Origin: Channa striata
Taxonomy: Eukaryota > Chordata > Actinopteri > Anabantiformes > Channidae
Direction of reading: 5' to 3'
DNA: 64,000 nt
NCBI GenBank assembly: GCA_033026295.1
Contig: CM065186.1
Span: forward strand, 20,223,172-20,287,171
Part shown: positions 35,150 to 48,810 of the stretch, one piece after another
Layout of the letters: every line of letters starts with the position of its first letter
Position numbering within the stretch: the first letter of the stretch is position 1
Notes under the pieces: generated by a model
The model's input: the letters and a program-made list of their open reading frames with translations, nothing else
Database searches by the model: none
Told to the model about the DNA's origin: nothing
Program-made: the position numbers and the translations under genes

Positions 35150-36315
35150 TATTTTTTTTAACTGCTTTTTCACTCCTCCTTTCTCGTGCTTTTTATAGTG
35201 TACTACAAAGTTATTGAAGTAGATGGGCATGATTGGTAAAGGCCAGACAATACCTGAGCAAAAAGTGTTTCTTCAAATTATGGAATGACCACCCAAACCA
35301 AGCATGACAGGACCTATCAGTACCCAGCGGTGTGAGTCAGGTTCGAAAATTTATTTTGAAATCCCTACTGGGTTTGGGTCAGTTTCCATCAAGCAGGTTA
35401 GGATAAAAAGAAACATTTGTACCGGGCTCAAAATTAAATCAGTTGCCCACAAGTATCCCAAATCCTAATTTCAAGTTAACCAGCCTTTATAACCTTGATT
35501 CTATTGTCTAATAGCTTTGGTTTCAGTAGCTTGCATAATCAGTAACTCACCATCACAGTTCTGTAAGTTATTCCTAGTTTGAATAAAACCTTTCAACTAT
35601 ACCATAAGTTTTTCTTGCTATAGCTTGCTAATAATAAATGCATTAATAATTAATGGTTAATAAATGCGTCGCTGCAAAATTAGACTGTAATGGTTAAACC
35701 ATCTGACATACCGGAATGGAAATTTACCGTACATATAATTGGAATACACAGTAAACAGATGAGCTAACTTTATAGTTTAGTTCAGAATTAAATAATAAAC
35801 AAAATATTATTACAGTATTTAGCTAAAATATCAGGTCTGCCTATTGTAGTCAGTTTATATTCATATTATACTATAATTCCTGATCACTTTGTACTTACAA
35901 TGATATCTTAATATTTCATCTATTCAGCTCTATTTTAGGGTAAACCAGTTAAATACTTAAATAGTGCCTTGCCTGCTTTAAGAGAAATAACCTACTTCCA
36001 ACTGTAACCTGTTTCTGTGACTACAGCAGAAGAGCTGGAATGTCAGCGAGTGCACAACAAATGTTATACCTGCTAAAGTAGAACTTGACATTAGAAATGA
36101 ATAATTATCTGGCCATGTAATTTGTCCACCTCATTTAGTATATCAGTGAGAACTGGCTAAATAAAATGTCCTTTTTGGACTGCAGTCCAACAGCACCACA
36201 AAAACTGTTTCCAAAAGTGAATAAACTCCTCTGAACGGGAACACAGACTTTATCACCTTTTATGAAGGAGGATTTACTGTAAGAGTGTTGGATTAAACTG
36301 ACAAACTGAGCTTGA
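35150..36315. other. AT-rich spacer, nothing recognised
   Basis: No open frame or repeat signature of note. Confidence 0.5.
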
Positions 36316-36319
36316 GCCT

Positions 36320-36905
36320 CATGACTTACCTTCTTTTATGGCTGCTCCCTTTAGGGGAAGGCACAACAGGTAATCTGTTTCAATCTCCATCTTCCCCTGT
36401 CACACCTCTTCTCGCATGTCCTCTTCCACAGCATCCAGGAACGTCCTCTTTGACAACCTTACTCACCTCCTGTCTAAGCAACTCCATTCTCAACATTTTT
36501 CCCAATATACCTCATGTCCCTCCTCTGCACATACGTGAATCATCAAAGTCTCACTTCTCTTACTTTGTCTACAAGTTGTTCTACCTGTGCTGTTCCTCTA
36601 ATATACTAATTGTAAATCTTTTCTATTCTTTTAACTTCCAAAAAAATGCATTTTCAACTCCACTCACTCCTGACACTGTTCTGCATCCACTCCATCATGC
36701 CTGCACCCTCTTCTTCACTTCTCTTCCCCATTCCCCATTAGTTGGGTACAGGAAACGGGTAACCCTAGATATTTAAACTTCTCCACCTTCACCACCTCTC
36801 TCCCTTGCAACTGCATCATTCCACCACTGTATCTTTCATTTACGCACGTCTTGCGTCTTATCCTCGTGACTGTCATTCCCATATCTCTCCAGTGCATTCC
36901 TCTAC
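36320..36905 (-). mobile_element. LINE ORF2 C-terminal fragment (RTE-like)
   Basis: On the minus strand, KVEKFKYLGLPVS near 36,770 is the conserved late reverse transcriptase block. It is followed in broken frames by EVKKRVQA, VDKVREVRL.WFTYVQRRDM, RYIGKNV and the terminal KRTCEKRC/REQP end. This matches the C-terminus of the craniate endonuclease-reverse transcriptase family. Many stops; 5' truncated. Confidence 0.75.
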
Positions 36906-37344
36906 TTCTCCAGGTTCATGTCAGCTTGGTCCCTACTTTCATTATTGATCAAAATTTTATACTGTATAAGAAGTGAGTTGAGGATATGCAGGTACAAATG
37001 CTGCTTTAGTGATAACAGCAAAATATTGATGAGACCTAGCTCAGGACAGCATTTAAGACCTTCTTTTTTTTTCTGAAGAAGTCAACAGGCTTATCTTTGT
37101 ATTGAAGGTCTAAAATCTCCAAATGCCTTCGTAACTTGTTCAGCTTCACACTATTAGAAGCTAATATTTTGAGACGCACTGTGGCCTCTCCTCATTACCA
37201 TCCTTTGTACTGGGAAAAAGACAAGATATGCCTCATCACATTTTCTAGTCTTTGTATTGTACCTGCCTCTATTGACTTACCACCAGCTTTACATTTCGTC
37301 AGCTGTCCTTTCACAAACATATTCATGTTATCAGTGTGGCAGGA

Positions 37345-37480
37345 CTACTATCCATCCATTATCTGTCACTGCTTATCTAATTTGGGTCCCGAGGGGGCTG
37401 TAGCCTATTCCAGCTGTTAACGGGTGAGAGGTGGGGTACACCCTGGACAGGTTGCTAGTCTACCCCCCACTTCACAGATG
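37345..37480 (+). repeat. Dispersed repeat, ccatccattatctg type
   Basis: tatccatccattatctgtca, tgtagcctattccagctg and ggtggggtacaccctggaca are hallmarks of a high-copy teleost retroposed sequence. Confidence 0.6.
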
Positions 37481-38505
37481 TGAACCCAGCTACAATCTCC
37501 TGTCCTTTGTTGTTACTGAATAAACCCATGAATATTTTGAAAGATTATCAATGTTCATTTAAATTGTGAAACTATTTAATTGTTTTCATTAATCAAACAA
37601 TTTCGGTTTGATAGCATTAATATACTTCACTTGGGACACAGACTTATTTTCTTTTGTTTTTTTTCCCTTTTTGAAAACTTGTTTGTTTCTAATAGCACTA
37701 ACAACTCAGAATATTATTCAGTCACCTTTTGTGACAAGCATCTACACAAAAACATAGAGATTTGAAAGGTGGACACATCTGTGTCTCTGTGGTTATCCAT
37801 AATTCCTTTCTTTGCGCAGATCTTCCTCCATGTAAAAAGCAGAAGAAGATCTACACTACACTAAAATATTGAGTCTTTAGTGGCCATTTTGTTTTTGGTT
37901 CACTGTATGTATTAGAACAAACATTGCACAAACCTGTATTAGGCTCAAGTCATGTTTGGACATGAAAGACAATGTGGTTGCTGGGCCGGGGTCATGTTTT
38001 AGAACCACACCCTCAGGCTCTGGTCTGGTTGGGACAGAAAAATGCAGCCTGATCCATGCTCTATTCCAGATTTGCTCTAGTTGTATTTCCTGTCTTAAAG
38101 ATCACATGAGTGTGCTTTGGCTCTGGTCAAATACAGTCTGAATATCCTAGTCAGTGCTTATCTAGAGTAAATGTTGTCTTCTGATCACCATGGTTCGGTT
38201 TCCGGAAACAGTAAGTTAGCTGGAGATGTGATATCCTGTCAGCCACACCCAAAAACTAAAACGATCACATTTAACAACTTAGTTCTTTGTGGTTTTAGCA
38301 GGTCTTACCAAAGTTTCAGCATTGACTGAGTTGAAATGAACTTCATCACCACAACCAAGAATAACTGGGTGATGTCCAGCTCCATATCACTTAGAGGTAT
38401 CTTGCAATGAAAACACTTGTCTCTCCTTTTTTTTGTGCGTGTGTATGTGAGCGAGACAGTAGGGGTGAAGTCCAAATTACAAGGACCATGTGAGCAAGCC
38501 TGTCC
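37480..38505. other. Spacer, nothing recognised
   Basis: Short unrelated open frames only. Confidence 0.5.
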
Positions 38506-38509
38506 TCTC

Positions 38510-39190
38510 ATGGACTATGTTTACATGCACTTAAGTAACTGATACTCAAGAAAAAAATCACCTTTATCGGGTAATTGTGGAACAGTGTTTACATACAGTT
38601 ATTAAACTTGATTACGTGAAATCCCTGTATACATGCAGAATGAGGGTAACCTGATTTCTCCTCCACCTCTGACTTAATTTGGAAGCCTGGTGCACAAATT
38701 TGACTGGATAATGACAGAAAACACTGCTTGCTGACTTTTTTCATTCTCTCTCTGCTGCGATACGAACACCCAGGCACATGCAGAGTGGAAGCAGAGGGGG
38801 AGAGAAAGAAAAGACACATGCAGCTGATCCACAGCAGTCTGTTACAATCCACAGGGCAAGACAACTTATTTATACTTCCACGAGACATTTTGTATAAATT
38901 AAAATTTCTGTCGGACCATAGGATGAGTTTTAAAACCCGTTAACGACCTCTTATTCATTCATTCTTTCACTCAGCTGTCTGCAGCTTTTTGTTACACAAA
39001 TGTACAGTTGGTGAAAGCCGATTACAAACCTGGTTATGCGTATACATGGCAGAGTAATTAGAGTTCCCTTTCAGAAATCTACATGAGGAAACCAGGTTTC
39101 CCTAAACCCCTACCTTGATTTTGAAAAACTGCTTTCCTGTATATGTGACACTTGAGAAATAGGCTTTCCTGAAAGAGCCTACTGTAACCT
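38510..39190. repeat. Non-autonomous DNA element, related to 4.9 kb
   Basis: It starts catggactatgtttacatgc and holds several gtttacat / tatacatg words, with an inner ggaaaccaggtttccctaaa block. The 39,030-39,110 part matches 4,905-5,115 inverted. Confidence 0.5.
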
Positions 39191-39479
39191 GCATACTCCC
39201 TGGTTACTTATTTTGTTGCTTTATTTGTCTTAACAGTAGGTGTAAAGGTTTAGGACTTTATCAATTTTCGCTCAAGTGGCAAGGACAAGTGAGAGACACA
39301 AAAATACAGAGAATTAGAGTAACCCAGCAGAGTTGTGACAGAAGCATGGATTACTGTCTCAATGTGCTTTTTTGACAAATATGATTCAATTTTGCCAGTC
39401 ATGTTAAGTGAAAACAGCTGGATTTTACTACTGAACTAACCTGCCTGTCCAAGCTAAAATCACTGACTTGGGCCCTTTG

Positions 39480-40220
39480 ACACAATTTGTTGTGACCGAG
39501 TCTAAAGGTCCCCAGCATCTGTAACAAGGAGGATGTTATTAAAAACCCTCAGCAGTGCTGACTCAGTGCTGTCAAGATTAAAGCCAGACTGGAAAAACTT
39601 AAGAATACTGTTTTTCTCTAGAAAATCCTTCAATTTGACATTTGTAATTTTTTCCAAAATTTTGGGGAGATGGGGAAATTTTCAAATGGGCCTAAAATTG
39701 GACAATACAGAGGGATATAGGCCTGGCTTTTTTTTTCAGTGGCTGTGCTGTAGCATGTTTAGTTTCTGTTTAGCAGGAACAGAAGACCCCAGAGTACTGA
39801 TAACCTTTTTAAAAAATTGAGGTGGAACAGCATTAGTGGGGGAGCCTGAGGGCTCTAACAGTCTTCTATAAAAAAGAAAAAGTCACTGGTTCAAAAGTTA
39901 CAGGGCAAAACACAGAAACTGATGGGTCAGAAGCAAGTGGTGATATGAGAGCCCTAACATTGTTCACCTTATTTACAAGAAACCTAAGAAACGTTTTATG
40001 TCTCCAGGGAAGGTTCCACACAAGCAGTCCTCGGGTATTAAGAACAACATCTATAGTGTTAAACACAAGGCTTGTGACTGTTTTACAGGATGATATTGGA
40101 CAGTTGTTCTCTTTCTGCCTCTTTTACAACAGCCTAATAATGATGGAGTTCCATACAATTTGTAGTGACACCTGCAGCTTGTCCTCCCTTCACTTTTGAT
40201 CAGCTTTTCTGCACTCACAT
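39480..40220. repeat. Degenerate retroelement-like repeat
   Basis: gctgactcagtgctgtcaag, agactggaaaaacttaagaa and tttgtaattttttccaaaattttg have the look of antisense, decayed retroelement coding sequence shared by many fish genomes. No frame is intact and the class is uncertain. Confidence 0.35.
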
Positions 40221-43200
40221 CTCAGCGAGGGCTCAGCTTTAACTTCAGGCTGCCTGAATTTTAGTGGAGACCTGTATTTGAACGTATAGGCTCCAGACTG
40301 ACCATGTTTTGATGCAAAGAAGTTAAATGGAGTGACAGTGGAAGGGTTAATGGTACAGATGCACAGAGCAGCAGCACAATGCTTAAAGGTGGGAGTGTGA
40401 TTAGGAAATACTGCATCACAAATCCAAAAGTTGGAAATAGACGGAATGTGTTAAAAACAGGTCATGTGTGTGTCCACACTTTTGTGTGTTTTGAAATGTG
40501 CTGATTAAGTCAGTGAGACTCCATAGACATTGTTTTTGTTTGGACAGCACATATGTACATTTAACATCTCCAACAATAAGTACTTAATCATATTTAGTCA
40601 TGATTTCTGCCAACAACCCACAAAATTCATTTCAAAAGTTGTCATTATATTTGACCCATTTCAAAAAAGTGATGTTCAAACCTGGTAAAAGAGAACCATC
40701 TAGTTGGCTGGCTCTATACAATCTGTACATGATTATTTACAGGTATCTACAGGGCGGCAAAGTTTCCTGACTATCATGTTTTAACTTACACCAGCAGTGT
40801 TGATATTTTGAATGACAGTTGTCAAAACCAGCATAAACACAAACAAAGTAAACGGCGACAGACGGCGAACTATACACACTGGCGTGACACATCTTGTCCT
40901 TTTCGGAAAAGACCACCCTTGGAGATTGGCTAGTTATATTTGTACCTTTTTTATTTTGTGGCATAGCTGTTGATTGCATAAGTCTTTAAGTAGAATGTTT
41001 TCGATTCCTCGCATTGCTTGGCCACTCATTCTAACTGCAAAGCATTGTGTCATTAGAAGGTGCAGTCTATGGAGCACCTCTGCTGGTCAAGCCAGCACGT
41101 CTTGCGGTTGTTATTTACATGTTCAGGCCTGTTTTTATGCAGCCTGTTCCTCCATTGACTCTCTGCTTAGATGGCTCAGTAGATATGTCGGGAATTTGAT
41201 GACATCACTATGGCAGGAAAGATAACAAACAGCATCTTGCTATTGAGAGACATGTATAGTAGTATGTTAGGCAACACATTTGTAGAAGTTTCTGAATCTG
41301 AAATGGAGAAGAGCCAATAAATCAGTAGGCTTTGGCCTCAAATATGAAAACTGTGTGTAATCTTGTCTTGCTAAGAGATCAGTGTGACAAAAGAGGCAGC
41401 ATTCATTTTCTGTCACTTAGTGTTGCATGTGTCTCACACATGGGCATTCTCTCTTTACTCTTTCAATTTACGACACAAAGTGAAATTGCTGAGAAAGTCT
41501 GTATCTAGACTAAAACTGACCTGACTTGCAGCAACCTTGTTTTTGCAGTCTTTATAGTGTAAATAAACCTTTGGCCAACAGATATTTGCAAACGTCTTAA
41601 CAGAAATATCGTGGTTTTGGGTTGTTGTTGTTGTTGTTGTTGTTAAACATACCCAACTTCAAAATTCCATAAAATCACTGTAAAATTAACAAGTAATCAA
41701 ACTCATCATTAACATTACAATCATCTTTTTATTTGACCAGTGGTTTGATAAGCAATTAATTCATGTTCAAACTAGATGCTAGAGGCTCTGGTTTTTGAGA
41801 CAAAGTGAGCGTTTTCAATCATATAAAAACTGTTAAATTGTGCCCTTATTATCTATACTTGTATATTACCTTGACTTGATGAATATTATGTTTCATTATC
41901 TTCGCCACAAGCAGACTGTGCACTGTTTACAAAGAGAGACGATGTGGAGGTACATCTTTTAGCATGAACAGCCTTAAACATCACTGAATTGTGATGTTCA
42001 TTCCCACACCTTGCCTCTGATAAGTAACTGGCATAGAAATAACACTGTGTTAAGTGCTTTCCGTAGTTGGGTAATTTGTGCTTAAATTTCTTTTAAATTA
42101 ATTGAAATGGCACATTTAATGAGACTGGAGAGAAAAAAAATCTTTGCTTAAAATACAGAAAGAAACTCTCACCCAACATGTAGCAAAGGTTATGTGTTAA
42201 TTTGGTCAAATGAACCCAAACATTAAATTCAGTGCTAACTATGAATCCATTTAGATTTTAGGCATTGACTGATCTAGTAAAAATTAATTACTTGGACAAT
42301 ACATGATTTTTTTAGTATTTCGTAACTAGTTTGGAACTAGAAAGTAGGTTCATTTTAAATTGTGAAAACACAAAAACATTAATTTTACTTACAATAACTG
42401 GGGTACTCAGAAATAGAAGAGTAACCTGATTTCCCTCCTGGAACGGCATTTGTTGTGTGTGCCAGCAATCATAAAGCTTGATGTCTTATCATGCGACTTT
42501 ACCTTTCCACAAACAAAAGATGTTATGTTATATGATATGACATAAAACTTAATATGTAGGGATCAGTGTTTCATGTACAGTACATCTGAGCCATGCAGCT
42601 AAGAAAAAAAGGGTCTGTGTCTTAAGTACAGCAGCATTTGAGTCAACACTTACTCTTATTTGCTTTTATTCCTCCTGACAATTCAGGACAGAGAAGCGTG
42701 CTACATGCACAGGCTCACACACATAATATGAATATGGCACTAGGGGGCTTGACAGATAATCTCCATAAAATGTTGGCAGTATCTCACTTGAACTTTTATT
42801 TTTCACACATACACACCCTCCTGACAAAGTCAGGATAATGTCAGGAATCCTGTGTATGTCTTAAAGGGGCTTTTAGCAATGTTTCACCTCCAAATCAGAA
42901 CATTACCTGCATCTTAAGTCATGAAATTAATCTTTGCAAATAGACTAAACATGTAAATGAGCTGTAGATTTCAGTCTTTGTCGCTGCATATATCAGTGGC
43001 TTTGTGTAATATTTCAGGCTGTTGCTGGATGTATGTGCAAAGTAAGGACTTCTGAGAGAGAGGAAGGAATTTAAAGACAATGAGTGAAGAGAGAATTTTC
43101 ACATGTCTAAAGATTTTTTACGAAGCTGTGTGGCAAGATTAAAGTTATGTAACATCATGAGGGGACTGTGTATGCTCCTTTGCTGCTTGAAATGTGAGTC

Positions 43201-43300
43201 ACTAAAGCTCTGTGCAAACTTGAAAACTTTGGAAAATATCTTATTTTTGGTCAACCCCCATTGAAAATTGGTGAAGTGTTCCTTTAACAATAAGTCAGGT
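40220..43300. other. Long spacer, (ttg)n at 41.6 kb
   Basis: A (ttg)n microsatellite at 41,621-41,644 is the only defined feature. A segment near 42,860-43,290 resembles a dispersed repeat ending in gaagtgttcctttaa. No gene recognised. Confidence 0.45.
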
Positions 43301-43439
43301 AGTATTTAAGAATGACGAGACACTCAGATTCCTCCATTTTTTTCCACTGCATCAATCCACCAGGGCAGTTGCACATGATGTGAAGCACGTCATTCTCAGC
43401 TGCCCTGGCAGGTTGCCGTTTGCTCACACACTACAACCA

Positions 43440-43790
43440 GTGTTTCCTGGTTTTTGCTGTACCTGCCCCCAGGAACAGTCAGGCTGAAAGGGAGGCGGAG
43501 CCAACCACCATATTTTATCCCCACACACATACAACACTAATAAATAATCAATGGCCAAAGTTTCTGATGTAGATTATTTGGAAGACAGTGAGTTCTACAG
43601 TGTGTAAGCACAGTCTGATATTTGTGGTTACTTGTACAAGCCTGAGCAACAGCACAGATCTTTTAGTAGGGGAGGATGAGGCTGCCACAGCTGAAAAGCA
43701 ACCTCAAGGAGCCGGGGAGTACAGCAGGGAGGAACGGATGAATGCAGCGGACAGCTGGTGGTATCTCTGCAGTAAGTGAACACCGACGGA
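43440..43790 (+). promoter_or_regulatory. Candidate second promoter or leader exon
   Basis: gaaagggaggcggagccaac (GC-box-like) is followed by a TATA-like atattttatc, then less AT-rich sequence to a possible donor tctgcag|taagtg... or ctgca|gtaagtg near 43,771. It could be an alternative leader for llgl2; there is no direct evidence. Confidence 0.25.
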
Positions 43791-45425
43791 CACACAACTG
43801 GAGTCCCTGTGCAGCAATGAGTTTCCCCGCCGCCAGTTTCTCTTGAATGAAGATGCAGATTCTACTGCTGAGGGGGAACATATATGTTACGGATCATTAC
43901 AGTTTTGGACCACACATGGACGGAGGAGTGCTCGGAAACTGTAAAATACAGGGCAGAGCTGTCAAGTGAGCATTGAGTAAGCAACATATTCCACCTTTGT
44001 TTTAGTTCGTGCTGTGAAGTTTGAGTAAAGTTACGAGCTGATGGCTGTTGGGCTTTGTGTGTCAGGTGTAGCATTAGCTTACGTTGCTAACAGGTTAAGC
44101 ATTAGCTTGTGCATTAGCATTGAGTAATGTTAACTGCACATTACATCTGTTTCTTACGTATGTGTTACCTTTGAGCAATCTGCATTAGGATGTCAGGCTT
44201 ACAAAGCGTTAGCATTGGCTTTAGAGATTTTCTTTGCGCTGGTACAGAACACCAACTTAATACAAACAAATAATTTCGTTTTGCTGTGTGCAGAGACCAG
44301 GTGTTATATCTGACCACTAAAGAATGCTAAAAGATGTGAAATAGAGCCTGGCTGAGTGCCTATTATTTGTTATTAAAAACAATTACCCAAAGGTTTGATT
44401 GTTTTTCAAATCCTTCACCTGTTACATTATAGTCACAGTAAATTGCAAAATGACTTGTATATTGAAGGTGGTGGTTCTTCATTTTTATAGTACAAGTATA
44501 ATTAGACTATTTCAATTGATAAGGTCATAACCTTTTACGAGAAACCTATCATCTAACAGTAAAAGTGGGTTAAAACTTCTTCCAATGTGTTTGTCATGAC
44601 GGTATAAGAAATGCTTATGCTGTTCTTAGAGTCACAGTATGATCAATCTATTGTTGAAATAATCATAGTACTATGTACTTCTATTAGATGACATTCTGAC
44701 TAAAAATAGTAGAGACTTTTATTTTTTTTATAGATTTTGTAACAGTCATCTCCAATGTGGTGTACAGTGAGTTGCACAGTGCAGCGTCCTCACTGCATCA
44801 TCTGTAGAGGGTTCAGTTACAGCTGCAGTGTTTGGTGGCAGAGCAGGCTGGAAGAGCAGCTGTAGGTGTGTGAGGCTTGTCCAACACCCACTGTTTGGAC
44901 CTTTTTTGCAGAACACCTGATTGAATCATGGTTCTCCTAAAGAGAGAACAAAAAGACATTATCAATAACAAGTTGCATTTTCAAAACCTGTAAAGCTAAA
45001 TTAACACTGATTGCATTTGCAGCACAACAATTCAACGACAACATCCAGCACCTTATAGAGAAGAGCCACTTTCATACACACTGTCGCATTTTGCTTAATA
45101 ACTAATAGAAAAAGTAACATAATTACAGACAATTTCCTTGAATTGGTGGATTATGCAGTCAATTACTGCCTGAACTCTGGAACCAATGGACATGATCAAT
45201 GTTTCCTGCCTTGAGATGTCATCCAACTGCTTGTAAGCCTTTTCTTACAGTACGAGCCACCAAATATGTGTGTGTAGAAATGTGTAGCAGCCGTAATTCC
45301 TAAATGTTTAAAGCCACTCTTTTGTTTGTATAATCATTTGAATTAAGCTGAAAGTTTTGACTTGGCCTTCAATGTGGTGGTGTACACAGGCTTATATAAA
45401 AGACAATTAGAAAAAATATAAATAA
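43790..45425. other. Spacer with gcattagct repeats
   Basis: The word gcattagct/gcattagc recurs at about 44,070, 44,099, 44,112 and 44,208. Nothing else recognised. Confidence 0.4.
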
Positions 45426-45429
45426 TTAT

Positions 45430-45870
45430 ATACAAGTCAAAGTAAATGTCTTTTCAAAAAGGTGGATATGTGCAATAGATGTGAAAACTCTATTGCAGAA
45501 AACTGCATTGAAAGTCCTCCGGTGTGTAGTTAAGGATACAAACTCGTAGGTTTTTTTTGCAAAGGTTACATCGCACTGTTCTGGACCTTTCACAGCTACA
45601 TGTGCAACAAACTCCCGACAGGAGACTGCACAGGTCGGACCAATTTCCGCAGTTTGGGGATTGGCTCGGAATTTGTCAGAGTGCAATGGATTCTGGGTGT
45701 TGTAGGATATGACTATTATCAGATAATGCTGCAATTTCTCCTTGTTTTCTCTGGACACAGGCCATCAATTTTAAAAGTGTTTGCACATTTTAGCTAAAAC
45801 AGTGTCTAATTTTTATAACAGAACTCTCTTTCCAGCCGTGAAATATCACTTTAAGGGGCTGGTGTGCACA
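45430..45870. repeat. Probable MITE
   Basis: A central tacatgtgcaacaaactccc...ggattggctcgg block is flanked by AT-rich ends, with atatcactttaagggg closing it. The layout is that of a dispersed fish element; terminal repeats were not proven. Confidence 0.35.
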
Positions 45871-47222
45871 AGTCCACAGTAAAGAAATTTATGTACATGT
45901 TCTGCAAAGGCATAATGATGATGATGATTAGGGATTTTATTCACATTCCACCCACAACATCATGTGTAGTCCTCCTCAGCAATGTGACCAGACAATTTTT
46001 TTATTTATTTATTTTTTTTTATTTTGCCCTTTTGGTGCTTTTGACCATCCAGACACTTATAGATGTTATATTCTTTTGTCACTTTCAGCAATCATAAGGT
46101 CCCTTCATCTGTTCAATAATGCTGGCTTTTGGTAATGTTGGTTGGGTTGCTTGCGCTATTGCTGCTCGCTAGGTTGAAAATCATAACTGTTTACAATCAG
46201 TGACAACTTGTTTTTTCTTCTTATATTTGCCGTGGTGACCCCTGATGGGGAAAATCCGCAAGAGAAGTAGTAGTAGATATGCACAGAAGTGACCCTACAT
46301 CTGTCGGTTTTGACATGAATAGTTGAAGAAATCCGATTGGAAACCACTGCAACGAAGTTGGTGTTGGGGAATCTTTGCAAATAGACTTTGTCCCTCCTAG
46401 ATCAAATTGCTCCTTTGTTTTATACTCTCAACGTGGAATGGATATTCTTCCTTTCATCTAGCACAACATTTAATAACACATAATAAAACCAAAATCATAT
46501 TATCAGTCTTATACTATTCAAATTACAATGGAGGTTAAAATGATTAAACTTTGTGCTAGAATGCATCTATTTGTTAATGTTTAATGGCACGCCTGCAAAG
46601 TTACTGATGAGTAAAGTAAATTTGCTTTGTCTAATACTTGGTAACACACAAGAAGAACACACACAAACGCAACAATTAGTAAATTAATTACCCGGACATT
46701 GACAATCAAACATATTGTAGCCCTGAGTCATAAAACTGTAACAACATAACATTAAAGGAAATTTCTTCGAGACTGAGTGCACTCCACGCTGTTGTTGCGC
46801 TTGTTTCTTTATCAGCAGAACAAAAGTGTGAAACCATTTCTAAAACTGTGTAGTTCCTAGAAACAATGGCTTCATCGCAAACAGGGCAGTCACTAAAACT
46901 CTTTCCAGAGTTGGTTGTCCAGGCAAGCCGAGAAATGGTTTTGGTCAGCACGGTGATTAGCCTTTTGCCGAGATGGGACAACAATCTCAGCACCACTCCA
47001 TCAAATAGGTCTCTAGTGGTTGGACAGAATAATCTGTATTTTGTGTTTTCACATTTTACTTAGGAAAGGGCTTTTGCTTATTTGGTATGTTGAAACTACA
47101 ATATGCAACTTAAGCTAGTGCTGGCATATATTTTTTAATCAGTCCACTTTGCTCTATGGCAGCCTTTTTTCCCCCATGTTACACTCTTTTACCATTTGCT
47201 ATGCCACACACCAATTATTAGT
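45870..47222. other. Spacer, nothing recognised
   Basis: Homopolymer T tract near 45,997-46,020. Otherwise featureless. Confidence 0.45.
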
Positions 47223-47224
47223 TA

Positions 47225-48808
47225 CAGTGAGGGAAAAAAATATTTGAACCCCAGCTGATTTTGTAAGTTTGCCCACTAACAAAGAAATGATCAGTCTATA
47301 ATTTTAATGGTAGGTTTATTTGAACAGTGAGAGACAACAATGACAAAAAAAATCCAGAAAAATGCGTTTCAAAAAGAGTTATAAATTAATTTGCATTTCT
47401 ATGAAGGAAATAAGTATTTGATCCCTTTGAAAAATGTGCTTTTGTACTTGGTGGCAAAACCTTTGTTGGCAATCACAGAGGTCAGCCGTTTCTTGTAGTT
47501 GGCCACAAGGTTTGCACACATCTCAGGGGGGATTTTGGCCCACTCTTCTTTGCAGATCCTCTCCAAGTCATTAATGTTTCGTGGCTGATGTTTGGCAACT
47601 CGAACCTTCAGCTCCCTCCACAGATTTTCTATGGGATTAAGGTCTGGAGACTGACTAGGCCACTCCATGACCTTAATATGCTTCTTCTTCAGCCAATCCT
47701 TTGTTGCCTTGGCCGTGTGTTTTGGATCCTTGTCATGCTGGAATACCCAACCATGACCCATTTTCAATGCCCTGACTGAGGGAAGGAGGTTCTCACCCAA
47801 CATTTGACGGTACATGGCCCCATCCATCCTCCCTTTGATGCGGTGCAATTGTCCTGTCCCCTTGGCAGAAAAACACCCCCAAAGCATAATGTTTCCGCCT
47901 CCATATTTGACGGTGGGGACAGTGTTTTTGGAGTCATAGGCAGCATTCCTCCTCCTCCAAACACGGTGAGTTAAGTTGATGCCAAAGAGCTCGATTTTGG
48001 TGTCATCTGACCACAACACTTTCACCCAGTCTTCCTCTGAATCAGTCAGATGTTCAGTGGCAAAGTTCAAACGGGCCTGTAGATGGGCTTTCTTGAGCAG
48101 GGGGACCTTGCGGGCACAGCAGGATTTCAGTCCTTCACGGCGTAGTGTGTTACCAACTGTTTTTTTGGTGACTATGGTCCCAGCTGCCTTGAGATCATTG
48201 ACAAGTTCCTCCCGAGTAGTTCTGGGCTGATTCCTCACCGTTCTCATTATCATTGAAACTCCACGAGGTGAGATCTTGCATGGAGCTCCAGACCGAGGGA
48301 GATTGGCAGTTAATTTATGTTTATTTCATTTGCGAATAATTGCACCATCTGTTGTCACCTTCTCACCCAGCTGCTTGGCGATGGTCTTGTAGCCCATTCC
48401 AGCCGTGTGTAGGTCCACAATCTTGTCCCTGACATCCTTGGAAAGCTCTTTGGTCTTGGCCATGGTGAAGAGTTTGGAATCTGGATTGATTGATTGCTTC
48501 TGTGAACAGGTCTTTTTTATACAGGTAACGAGCTGAGAGGGCTGCCAATGTCAGCTTGTTACCTGTATAAGATCCACCTGGGAGCTAGAGATCTTGCTGA
48601 CGGATAGGGGATCAAATACTTATTTCCTTCATGGAAATGCAAATTAATTTATAACTCTTTTTGAAACGCATTTTTCTGGATTTTTTTTGTCATTGTTGTC
48701 TCTCACTGTTCAAATAAACCTACCATAGAAATTATAGACTGATCATTTCTTTGTTAGTGGGCAAACTTACAAAATCAGCTGGGGTTCAAATAATTTTTTC
48801 CCTCACTG
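47225..48808 (-). mobile_element. Tc1/mariner transposon, near full length
   Basis: The 1,584-bp element is flanked by TA dinucleotides (47,223-47,224 and 48,809-48,810), the Tc1 target duplication. Its ends, cagtgagggaaaaaa and ttttttccctcactg, begin inverted repeats of about 200 bp that stay nearly identical: left about 47,225-47,425, right about 48,610-48,808. One transposase gene lies between them on the minus strand. The high similarity of the repeats points to a fairly recent insertion. Confidence 0.95.
47399..48463 (-). pseudogene. Tc1 transposase with one premature stop
   Basis: The frame runs from ATG at 48,463 (MAKTKELSKDVRDKIVDLH) to a stop at 47,399, about 354 codons, and is open apart from a TGA at about codon 47 where related elements have Trp (RKWKKHK-type). 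Downstream, an intact 284-codon open frame from 48,253 keeps part of the paired helix-turn-helix region. It also keeps a DD34E-type catalytic domain: Asp in VLWSDDTKIELFG, Asp in FQHDKDPKHTA and Glu in SPDLNPIENLWRELK. Cut-and-paste transposases of this family bind the terminal repeats through the N-terminal helices. The stop removes part of that region, so this copy is probably inactive. No frameshift is seen. Confidence 0.92.
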
Positions 48809-48810
48809 TA

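Noticed and set aside
36312..36776. 154-codon plus-strand frame
   Set aside because: It is the antisense shadow of a LINE ORF2 fragment read on the minus strand.
43588..43779. 63-codon frame with an acidic stretch near 43.7 kb
   Set aside because: Too short and unmatched. It overlaps a candidate leader exon and is better explained as untranslated.
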